In this document: piece after piece, positions 44,635 through 56,600 of the stretch
Position numbering within the stretch: the stretch's first letter is position 1
Layout: every line of letters begins with the position of its first letter
From: Pseudomonas sp. LB-090624
GTDB lineage: Bacteria > Pseudomonadota > Gammaproteobacteria > Pseudomonadales > Pseudomonadaceae
DNA: 64,000 nt
Assembly (NCBI RefSeq): GCF_003205205.1
Contig: NZ_QJRL01000011.1
Span: 93,907 to 157,906 of the forward strand
Reading direction: 5' to 3'
Notes under the pieces: generated by a model
Database searches by the model: none
Told to the model about the DNA's origin: nothing
Seen by the model: the letters and a program-made list of their open reading frames with translations, nothing else
Translations under genes and position numbers: made by a program

Positions 44635-47600
44635 ATGGACAACATCGTCGTCGCCGATAAGCAATCCGAAGTCGCCACTCAGAGCGCCTGGGGGAATATC
44701 AACCTGAAGGGTCCAGGCGTCGTGCAGATGCCGGTGGCCCCCGACCAGATCGCCACGGTCACTCAGCGTGGGCAAGACTTGATCGTCACCCTGAAATCCG
44801 GTGAAAAAGTCACCATTGGCAACTTCTTCGCCGTGGACCAGGCCGGGGTCGGCAGCGACATTGTCTTCGTTGGCGAAGACGGCACCCTGTGGCATGCCCA
44901 GTACGATGCGGCGGCGTTCACCGGTTTCACCTTCGAGGATGTGGCTTCGCTGGACGAACTGGTCGCAGGTATCGGCACTGCTGGTAGTGCCATGCCGACC
45001 TGGGCGATTGCCGGGCTCAGCCTGCTCGGTGTCGGTGGTGCGGCAGCGGCAGCCGACGGTGGCGGTGGCGGTGGCGGTGGCGGGAGCAGTGGTGGTTCCG
45101 ATCCTGACACCACCGCACCGGCCACGCCGATCGACCTGCTGGTCTCGCCGGACGGCCTGCGCCTGACCGGCCGTGGCGAAGCGGGCACCACGGTGAACAT
45201 CCGTGACGCCGCGGGCAACCTCATCGGCACTGGCACCGTCGGCGCCGACGGCAGCTTCGACATCACCCTGAACCCGCCGCAGGTGAACAGCGAGAACCTT
45301 GAAGTCACCCTGACCGACGGCGCCGGCAATGTCTCGGCCCCCGGCACTGTCACTGCCCCCGACGTAACGGCCCCGGCAGCGCCGACCGACCTGGCCGTCA
45401 GTGCTGACGGTAGCGTGCTCACCGGCCGTGCCGAACCGGGTAGCACCGTGCGCATCGTCGGCGCCGATGGTACCGAACTGGGCACTGCGGTAGTCGGCCA
45501 GGACGGCCGGTTCAGCATCGACCTGGCGCCACCGCAAGTGGCCGGCGAAGTCTTGCAAGCCACTGCCAGCGATGCCGCTGGCAACACCTCCGCCGCCAGT
45601 TCCGTCACTGCCCCGGACATCGATGGCGGCGACACCACGCCACCGGATGCCCCGACCAACCTGGTGGTCGGCCTGGCCGGCAGCCAGCTCAGCGGGCGTG
45701 GCGAGGCTGGCACTACCGTGCAGGTGCGTGACGCTGCAGGCAACCTCATCGCAAGCGGTACCGTTGGCGCCGATGGCACCTTCGCCGTCACCCTGGCCCC
45801 TGCCGTGAAAGACGGCAGCACCTTGCAAGTCACCCTCACCGATGCCGCTGGCAATGTGTCGGCGCCAGGCTCGGTTGCCTCGACCGACCTGCTGCCGCCC
45901 GCCCAGCCCACCGAGCTGGCCCTGGCCGATGGCGTCACCTTCAGCGGCCGCGGCGAACCCGGCGCCACCGTGCAAGTGCGCGATGCCGCGGGCAATCTGG
46001 TCGGCACCGGTATCGTCGGTGCCGATGGCCTGTTCAGCCTCACCCTGTCCCCCGCCCAGGCCAATGGCGAAGCACTGGACGTACGGCTGGTGGACGCGGC
46101 CGGCAATACTTCTGCGCCGCTGCAGTTCGATGCACCGGACATCACCCCGCCCACTGCCGTCAGTAATATCGTGGTGGGTGGTGATGGGCTGGCCCTGAGT
46201 GGGCGCGGCGAAGCCGGTGCCACCGTCGAGGTGCGCGATGCCAATGGCACGCTGATCGGCAGCGGCGTGGTAACGGCCAACGGCACCTTCCTCATCGACC
46301 TCTCCCCGGCAGTGCAACCTGGCGAGCAACTGAGCCTGGTGCAGACCGACCCGAGCGGCAATGCCTCCGAGGCACTGCAGTTCGAAGTGCCGGTCACTAC
46401 CGCGCCAGCCAGCCCGAGTGACCTAGTGTTCGCCGAGGATGGCAGCAGCATCAGCGGCACCGCGCCTGCCGGCAGCCGCGTCGAAGTGCATGATGCCAAC
46501 GGTACGCTGATCGGCAGTGTGGTGGCCGGCGCCGATGGCAGCTTCACTGTCATCCTCAATCCAGCTCAGGCCAATGGCGAACTGCTGGATGTGGTAGCTA
46601 TCGATGGCAGCGGCGCTTCGTCGCTGCCGGCGCAAATCACCGCGCCGGACATCACCCCACCGGTTGCCCCGAGCGAGCTTGTGATCAATGCCGACGGCAG
46701 CGTGGTCACCGGCCGTGCCGAACCGGGCAGCACCGTGCGCGTGCTTGCCGCGGACGGCACCACTGTACTGGGTAGCGTGGTGGTTGGCGCCACCGGCAGC
46801 TTCAGCATCACCCTCGACCCGCCACAGGTGAATGGCGAGACGCTGCAAGTCACCGCCACCGACACCGCCGGCAATGCTTCCACCGCCGGCAGCGTCACCG
46901 CGCCAGACATCGACGGTGGCGATACCACGCCACCGGATGCCGCCACCAACCTGGTCATCGGCCTCGCCGGCGCCCAGCTCAGCGGCCGCGGCGAAGCCGG
47001 GGCCAGCGTGCAGGTGCGCGATGCCCAAGGTAACGTGCTGGCCAATGGTACGGTCAACCCGGATGGCAGTTTCCAGATCACCCTCGTCCCGGCCGTCAAG
47101 GATGGCAGCACGCTGCAAGTGGTGCTGACCGATGCTGCCGGCAATGCTTCCACGCCGGCTTCGGTGGTCACCCCGGACCTGCAGGCGCCAACCCAGCCAA
47201 CCGGCTTGGGCCTGGCAGACGGCGTTACCCTCACCGGTAGTGGCGAGCCAGGCGCGACCGTGCAGGTGCGTGATGCTGCGGGCAATTTGATTGGCAGCGG
47301 TCTGGTCAACGAAAATGGCAGCTTCAGCGTCACCCTGTCACCGGCCCAGGCCAACGGCGAAGTGCTCGATATCCGCCTGGTCGATGCCGCCGGCAACATT
47401 TCCAGCCCACTGCAGTTCGATGCACCGGACATCACCCCGCCCGCGGCAGTCAGCAACATTGTGGTCGGCGCCGATGGACTGGTTCTGGCCGGCCGTGGCG
47501 AAGCCGGTGCCACGGTCGAGGTGCGCGATGCCAATGGCACGCTGATCGGCACCGGCACAGTGACTGCGAACGGTACCTTCCTGCTCGACCTCGACCCGGC

Positions 47601-50600
47601 GGCACTGCCAGGCGAGCGGTTGAGCGTGGTGCAGACCGACCCGAGCGGCAATGCCTCCGAGGCCCTGACCTACGACGTGCCACTGGTGGCCACGCCCACC
47701 AGCCCGAGCGGCCTGGTGGTGGCCGAAGACGGCACCAGCATCAGCGGCTCTGCCCCCGCTGGCAGCCGCGTGGAAGTCCACGATGCCAATGGCACGCTGG
47801 TCGGCAGTATCGTGGTCGGCGCCGAAGGCACCTTCACCGTGGTGCTCAACCCAGCCCAGGCCAATGGCGAGTTGCTGGACGTGGTGGCCATCGATAGCAA
47901 CGGCGCCTCGTCGCTGCCGGTACAAGTCACCGCACCGGACATCACCCCGCCGGTGGCGCCAAGCGACCTGGTAATCGCCGGCGATGGCACCGTCGTCAGT
48001 GGCCGCGCCGAGGCAGGCAGCACCGTACGTGTGCTGGCCGCCGATGGCACCACCGTGCTCGGTAGCGTGGTGGTGGGCGCCAGCGGTGCCTTCGAAATTA
48101 CCCTCAGCCCGCCACAGGTAGCGGGCGAACAGCTGCAAGTCACCGCCACCGACGTTGCCGGTAACGCCTCGCAGGCAGGCACCGTCACCGCCCCCATCAT
48201 CGACAACGGCGGCGACACCACGCCGCCGGAGCCGGCCACCAACCTGGTGATCAGCAACGACGGGCGCACGGTATCCGGCCGCGGCGAAGCGGGCGCTACC
48301 GTGGAAGTGCGTGATGACCAAGGCCAGGTGCTGGTCAGCGGCACCGTGCAAGCGGATGGTAGCTTCAATGTCACCCTGCCGACTCCGGTGGTCGACGGCT
48401 CGTCCCTGCAAGTAACCCTGACCGATGCCGCTGGCAACGTGTCCACTCCAAGCCCGCTGACTACGCCCGACAATGTAGCGCCGCTGCAACCGACCGGCCT
48501 GGCGCTGGCCGATGGCGTGACCCTGACCGGTACGGCCGAAGCAGGTGCGCGGGTGGATGTGCGCGATGCCTCAGGCAACCTGATAGGCAGCGCCATCGCC
48601 GCACCGGACGGCAGCTTCAGCCTTACCTTGAACCCGGCACAAGCCAACGGCGAAACCGTGTCGGTCAGGGTGACCGATGCGGCGGGCAACAGCTCGGTAC
48701 CGCTTAGCTACGCAACCCCGGATATCACCCCGCCAGCCATCGTCAGCAATGTCATCACTGGTGCTGGCAGCCAGGTCATTTCCGGCCGTGGCGAAGCCGG
48801 TGCCACGGTCGAAGTGCGCGATGCCGACGGCACCGTCATCGGTACCGGCACCGTCGCGGCAAATGGCACATTCCTGGTCAGCCTCGACAGCCCGGTCACG
48901 GCGGGCGAAACCGTTGTGCTGGTGCAGACCGATGCCGCCGGCAACCCTTCGCCAGGCCTGACCGTCATCGTACCGGCCACCGCACTGCCTGACAGCCCGA
49001 GCGGCCTGGTCGTGTCGGCCGACGGCAGCGCTATCAGCGGTACGGCGCCAGCAGGTAGCCTGGTTGAAGTGCTTGACGACCAGGGCACGGTAATCGGCAG
49101 CATCCAGGTCGGCAACGATGGCACCTTCACCATCCCGCTCACACCTGCCCAGGCCAACGGCGAGCTGTTGGATGTGGTGGCGATCGACGCCGATGGCAAC
49201 AGCTCGCTGCCCACCCAGGTCAGTGCACCAGACATCACCCCGCCTAACGAAGCCACCGAGTTGCAACTGAGCAACGACGGCAGCGTCCTGACTGGCCGTG
49301 GCGAGCCGGGCACCACCGTACAGGTGGTGGATGCCCAGGGCAACGTGCTGGGCAATGCCCAAATCGGCGCCGACGGCGTGATCAGCGTGATCCTCAACCC
49401 GGCGCAAACTGACGGCCAGGAACTGGATGTGGTCTTGCGCGACGCAGCCGGCAACAGCTCGACCGCGACCATCACCGCGCCTGACCTGGACGGCCCGCTG
49501 CAACCTTCGGGGCTGGCCATCGACACGGCTGGCATCCACCTTACCGGCCAGGGCCAGAGCGGCTCCACCGTTACCGTGCGCGATGCCGAAGGCAACGTCC
49601 TGGGCACCGCCACAGTGGGGGGCGACGGCCGCTTCGACGTTACCCTCAACGCGCCACAGCGCAATGGCGAAAGCCTGACCGTGGAAGCCACCGACAACTT
49701 GGGCAACAGTGCCGGGCCGGTGGACTTCACTGCACCAGACTTCACTCCACCGCAAGTGGTCACCAGCCCGACCATCGACGACACCGGCACCACCGTCACC
49801 GGCATCGGCGAGCCAGGCGCCACCGTCACCGTGCGTGGGCCGGACGGCAGCGTGCTGGGCAGCGTGGTGGTGGGCGCCGGCGGCGCATTCGAAATCACCC
49901 TCGATACACCACAGACCAACGGCCAGGCATTGACCGTGGAGCAACGCGACCCGACCGGCAACCTGTCGGCGGCTGTAGACCTTGCTGCGCCCGACACCGA
50001 GCCGCCGGGCATTCCAGGCGGCCTCACCCTTTCGGGCGACGGCACCACCCTGACCGGTACCGGCGAGCCTGGTGCCCAAGTAACCGTCACCGGCGCGGCT
50101 GGCGCCGTGGTAGGTACCGCCACCGTGCAGCCCGATGGCAGCTTCAGCGTGGCTATCGACCCGCCGCAGGTGAATGGCCAGACCCTGTCCGTTACCCAGG
50201 CAGACAATGCCGGCAACCCATCGCCGGCCGACACCGTGACCGCGCCAGACCTTGAGGCTCCGCTGCCGGCCCAGGGCCTTGGCCTGAATGCGGAAGGCAC
50301 ACTGCTCAGCGGCCAGGGCGAGGCTGGCAGCACCGTGGAAGTACGTAACGCCGCCGGCGATTTGCTGGGCACCATCGAGGTCAACGACGATGGCACCTTC
50401 GACGTGCCGATCGCGCCAGCCCAGACCAACGGTGAAACCTTGTCGGTGGTACTGATCGATGGCGGCGGTAACGCTTCGCCTTCGGCCAGCTTCACTGCTG
50501 ACGACAGCACCGCACCCACGGCACCGGCCGGCCTCACCATCACCCAGGGCGGCAACGCCATCCAGGGCACTGGTGAAGCCGGCAGCACCGTTGAAGTGCG

Positions 50601-53600
50601 CAACGCCGCTGGCGACCTGCTCGGCAGCGTGGTGGTGCCGGTGGGTGGCAACTTCACGGTACCGCTGGCGCCGGCACAGCTGGATGGCCAGGTGCTGGAC
50701 GTGACCTTGACCGACGCGGCGGGCAACCTCTCCGACGCCACCCCGATCACCGCACCCGACATCACCCCACCGGCACTGCCCACCGATGTGGCGGTCAGCG
50801 CAGACGGCACCGCCGTTACCGGCACTGCACCAGGTGCCAGCGCGGTCACCGTCACAGACGGCGCGGGCAACGTGGTCACCGTCCCGGTCAACCCGGACGG
50901 CAGCTTCAGCGTACCGCTGGACACTCCGCAGACCAACGGCGAGACCGTGACCGTAGTCGTCACCGATGCAGCCGGTAACGACTCCGCCCCGGTGACAACC
51001 ACAGCACCCGACACCACCGACCCGCAACCGGCCACGGATGTGGCCGTGAGCCCGGACGGCGGCACTGTGGGCGGTACCGCAGAACCTGGCAGTACCGTGG
51101 TCGTGCGTGATGCCGACGGCAACCCTATCGGCAGCGGCACCACAGGCCCGGATGGCACGTTCGTAGTGCCGGTCGATCCACCCCTTGCCGCTGGCGACAC
51201 CGGCACCGTGGAGGTCACCGATCCGGCGGGCAACACCTCCACTGAAGTACCCGTTGCAGGCCCGACCGGCAACGAAGTGGCAACACCTGCCGGCCTGGCG
51301 ATCAGCGCCGACGGCTTCCTGCTGACCGGTACCGGCACCATTGGCTCGCTGATCACCGTGACCTCCGGCGGTACCACCCTGGGCACCGCCACCGTCGGCA
51401 GCGACGGCACCTTCCGCGTGTTCTTCCAGAACGCCCAGCTCAATGCTCAGACCCTGCACGTCAGCGCCCGCGCCACGGCCGACGGCCAGCCATCGGTGCC
51501 GGCCACCGTCGTGGCCAGCGACACCACGGCGCCAGATGCACCGACCGCCAACCTCAGCACCAACGGCAGCACGCTGACCGGCCAGGGCGAGGTAGGGGCT
51601 ACCGTACGGGTCACCGATGCCCAGGGCACCCTGCTGGGTACCGGCACCGTCGGCAGCAACGGCCTGTACAGCATCACGCTGGCGGCCAATACGGCCAACG
51701 GCCAGAACCTGATCGTCACCCAGGCCGACGCCGCCGGTAACCAGTCGCTGGCAACCAGCGTGCAGACACCCGACCTGCTGGCACCGCTGGCCGCCAGCAA
51801 CCTCAGCCTCAACAATGCGGCCACTGTGCTCAGCGGCCAGGGCGAAGCAGGAGCAACCGTCACGGTTCGCGATGCCAGCGGTGCTATCCTGGCGACCGGC
51901 ACTGTCAACCAAAGCGGCCAGTTCCAGATCACCCTGCCTAGCGCACAGACCACTGGCAGCCCCCTGCAAGTTACCCTCAGCGATGCAGCGGGCAACGTCT
52001 CCGGCCCCGCCAGCCTGGCCACGCCAGACCGTACACCGCCTGCGGCAATCACCAACGCAGTGCTGAGCCAGGACGGCCGGCAGCTGTCCGGTAGTGGCGA
52101 AGTCGGTGCAACGGTCCAGGTGCGCAATGCTGCGGGGGCTGTGCTTGGCACCGCCACAGTGGGTGCCGATGGCCGCTTCACGGTGACCTTCGATACACCG
52201 CAAGCCACCGGCCAGGCCATCGGCGTCACCCAAGTGGATGCCGCCGGCAACACCTCGCCAGCGATCAATGTGACCACTCCGGACCTGGCCCCGCCTGCGC
52301 CATTGACCAATGTGGTGCTGAACAACAACGGCCTGACCCTGACCGGCCTCGGCGAAGCCGGCGCCAGCGTCACCGTGCGCGGCCCGGACGGCACCATCAT
52401 CGGTACCGGGCTGGTTGCGGCCAATGGCAGCTTTACCCTTACGCTCACCAGTGCCCAGCTCAACGCCCAGCAACTGAGCGTGACCCAGACCGACGCCGGC
52501 AACAACACTTCAACCGCCGTGGCGGTGACTGCACCGGACTTCACCCCGCCAGCCGCACCGTCCGCACTGGTGCTGGCCGGCACCGGGCTGCAACTGAGCG
52601 GTAACGCCGAAGCCGGCAGCACCGTGACCGTGCGCGATGCCAGCGGCAACGTGCTGGGCACCACGGTGGCCAGCAGCAACGGTACCTTCCAGGTCACCCT
52701 GGGCAGTGCCCAGACCAATGGCCAGACCCTGCAAGTAACCGCGACCGATGCAGCAGGCAACGTATCGCCCGCGACGCCTTACACCACCACCGATACCACG
52801 CCGCCTGCGGCGGTAAGCAACCTGGCAGTCTCCGCCGACGGCGCTACCTTGATGGGCAATGGCGAAGCCGGTGCGACAGTCACCGTCCGGGCCCCGGACG
52901 GCACCGCGCTGGGCACAGCCACGGTCGCGGCCGACGGGCGCTTCAGCGTCACCCTGTCGCCGGCTGCGATCACCGGCGAAAGCCTGAGCGTGGTCCAGGC
53001 CGACGCATCACAAAACGTCTCGCCTGCGCAGAACGTCACCGCACCTGGCGCGCTCGCGCCCGCCACCCCGGACAACCTGGTGCTGGCGGCGGACGGCCTG
53101 TCGGTGACCGGTACCGCGACGGCGGGCAGCACGGTCAATGTATACGGCCCGAATGGCGTGCTGCTGGGCAGCAGCCCAGTGGCCAACGACGGCACCTTCA
53201 CCGTCAACCTGGGCAGCGCACAGGCCAACGGCGAGGTCCTGCAGGTGAGCGCCACCGGCAGTGACGGCGGGGTTTCGCTGCCGGCGATGCTGCAGGCACC
53301 GGACACCACCGCACCGCAACCGCTGACCAACCTGGTGTTGTCCAACGATGGCCTGGTCCTCAGTGGCCGAGGTGAACCGGGGGCCACCGTTACCGTGATC
53401 GGTGAAGGCGGTATCGACCTGGGCACCGCCGTGGTCGATGCCAATGGCAACTTCAGCGCCAACCTGGGCAGCGCACAGATCAACGGGGAACAGCTCAGCG
53501 CCGCGCAGGCCGACGCCGCCGGTAACGAGTCCAACAGTGTCAGCCTCACCGCGCCAGACCGTGTGGCGCCGGATGCTGCGCAAAACCTCGCGTTCGCCGG

Positions 53601-56600
53601 GGGTGGCAGCCTGCTCAATGGTAGCGGCGAGGCCGGGGCCAGTGTGCGGGTCCTGGCCGCCGATGGCAGCGTGCTCGGTACCGCCGTGGTACGTGCCGAC
53701 GGCACCTTCCAGGTCAACCTCAACTCGCCGCAAGCCAACGGCCAGCAGGTGCAGGTGCTGCTGACCGATGCGGCTGGCAACCAGTCCGCTGCCAGCGCCA
53801 TCACCGCGCCAGATACCACGCCACCTGCCGCACCAAGCGAACTGGCGGTATCGGGTGAAGGTGTGACCCTGACCGGCCGTGGCGAAGCCGGCGCGCTGGT
53901 GACCGTGACCGATTCGAGCGGCGCGCAGATCGGCAGTGCCACTGTCGATGCCAGCGGCCACTTCACCATTACCCTCAACCCGGCACTGGGTAACGCCGAA
54001 CTGCTCAGCTTCACCCAGACCGACGCCGCCGGGAACGTGTCGGCAGTGGCCACCCTGCTGTCCCCGGACTTCACCCCGCCTGCCCCGCTGACCGAGGTCG
54101 TGATCAATGCCGATGGCAGCGTAGTCAGCGGCCTGGGCGAAGCCGGTGCAACCGTGATCGTGAGCGACGCCGCTGGCACCGTGCTGGGGACTGGCACGGT
54201 ACTCGCCGACGGCAGTTTCCGCGTCGAGCTTACCCCCGCGCAAATCAACAACCAGGTGCTGTCGGTGCTGCAGGCTGACCCACCGGGCAACGTCAGCGAA
54301 CCGGTCGACGTTCAGGCGCCGGATCTCACGCCCCCGGCTGCGGCGACCGAGTTGCGGCTCAATGCAGCAGGCGATGTGCTGGCGGGTACCGGCGAAGCGG
54401 GTACCACGGTGCGCGTGTACGTTGGCACGAGCGAGATCGGTAGCGCCACGGTTGCTCCGGACGGCACCTTCACGGTCAATCTGGACGCCGCCCAGCTCGA
54501 TGGCCAGCTGTTGCAGGTAACCCTGACCGACGGCAGCAGCAACGTTTCGCCGATCAGTACGGTCACGGCGGTGGACATCACGCCACCGGCAACCGTCATT
54601 GCCAGCATCAACGACAGCGGTACCCAGCTGATCGGTACTGCCGAGGCCGGCACTCGGGTCACCGTGATCAACAACAGTGGCGACCTGCTGGGCCAAGTTA
54701 CGGTAGACCCGGACGGCAGCTTCGTGGTCGACCTGAGCAGCCCGCAGATCAACGGCCAGCAACTGACGCTGATCGCCCAGGACGCCACCGGCAACCCATC
54801 GTCGCCACTGCTGGTAACTGCACCGGACCTGACACCACCGGTACAGCCCAGCAACCTGCTGCTGAATGCGGCCGGCACGTCGATGACCGGTACCGCCGAA
54901 GCCGGCAGCACCATCACTGTTCGCGGCCCGGACAACAGCATCGTGGGCCAGGTGGAAGTGGGCGCCAACGGTCAGTTCACCGTGCCGATCAGCCCGGCGC
55001 AGAACAACGGCCAGCTGCTCAGCGTGGTGTCCACCGACGATGCCGGCAACGCCTCGGTGCCTGCGCCGTACCAAACCAACGACACCTCGGCACCCGAGCC
55101 GGTCACCAACCTGGCGATCAACAACACCTTCAACGTGCTGACCGGCAAGGGCGAGGCCAATGCGACGGTCACCGTCAGCCTCAACCAGACTGTGATCGGC
55201 ACCGGCGTGGTCGATGCCGCAGGCAACTTCCAGATCACCCTGTCGCCGGCGGCGGGCTCGCTCGCCACCTTGGCAGTCACGCAGTCCGACGGTTTCAACA
55301 CATCAGCGGTGACGACCTATGTGACGCCGCTGGTCGCACCGCCGGTACCACCGACCAACGTGATCCTGGACAGCGACGGCCTGACCTTGTCGGGTAATGC
55401 GCCAAGCGGTGTCGGTATCCGCGTGTACGACGCCGCAGGCAATCTGATCGGCACCGGTGGCGCAACGCTCAACGGCACCTTCTCGCTCACGCTTGACTCG
55501 GCACAGCTCAACGGCCAGCACCTCACGGTGACAGCCGTAGCGCTGGTGGGCGGCGAGTCGCAGCCCACCTTCGTGCAGGCAGCTGACATCACCCCACCGG
55601 CCAACCCGGTGGTGACCGCCCTGTCCACCAACGGCCTGGTGCTGAGCGGCACGGGTGAGGCCGGAGCCACGGTGACCGTGCGCGATGCCGGTGGCAACGT
55701 GCTCGGCAGCGGCCTGGTGAATGCCGGTGGCGTGTACTCCATCAACCTGAACGCCGCGCAGCTCAATGGCCAGGTCCTGGCTGTGAGCCAGGCCGACGCT
55801 GCGGGCAACAACTCGGGCAGCACCAGTTACACTGCCACTGACCTGCAGCCACCTGCCGCACCGGCCAACTTGGTCATCAACGGCACGGGCACGGTACTCA
55901 CCGGGACCGGTGAAGCGGGCGCCACGGTCACCGTACAAGGCCCGAGCGGTCAGGTCGGTAGCGCAGTCGTGCAGGCCAACGGCACCTTCAGCATCACCCT
56001 GACTACCCCGCAAAACGACGGGCAACTGCTGGTGGTACGCCAGTCCGATGCTGCCGGCAACCTGTCCGCCAGCACCAGCCTGACCGCACCCGACACCACG
56101 GCGCCAGCTGCACCGCTGGCTACCATCAACGCCAACGGCACCTCGGTCAGCGGTTCTGGGCAGGTCGGCAGCACGGTCACCGTGCGCAACAGCGCCGGTA
56201 CCGTGCTGGGGACTGCGACAGTGGGCAGCAACGGCCTGTTCGTGGTCAGCCTGGCCGCCGCACAGATCGACAACCAGGCGCTCAGCGTCACCCTCACTGA
56301 CAGCGCCGGCAACGTGTCTACCGGCACCGCACTGACCGCACCGGACCTGACCCCGCCTGCGGCAGCCGGCAACCTGGTGTTCAGCGCCGACGGCGGTACC
56401 CTGACCGGTACCGGCGAAGTGGGGGCCACGGTGACCGTGCGCAGTGCCAACGGTAACGTGCTGCAAACCGCAACCGTGCAGCAGAACGGCACCTTCACCG
56501 TGACCCTGAGCCCGCCGCAGGACAACGGCCAGATACTTTCGGTGACCCTCGCCGACCCGCGCGGCAACGTGTCGGGCAACGTCAACGTCACCGCGCCGGA

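Noticed and set aside
44512..46329. Long open frames antisense to the adhesin, such as this one, and several others up to 1300 codons
   Set aside because: They arise from the GC-rich, repetitive codons of the adhesin on the opposite strand. Their translations are low-complexity and without family motifs.
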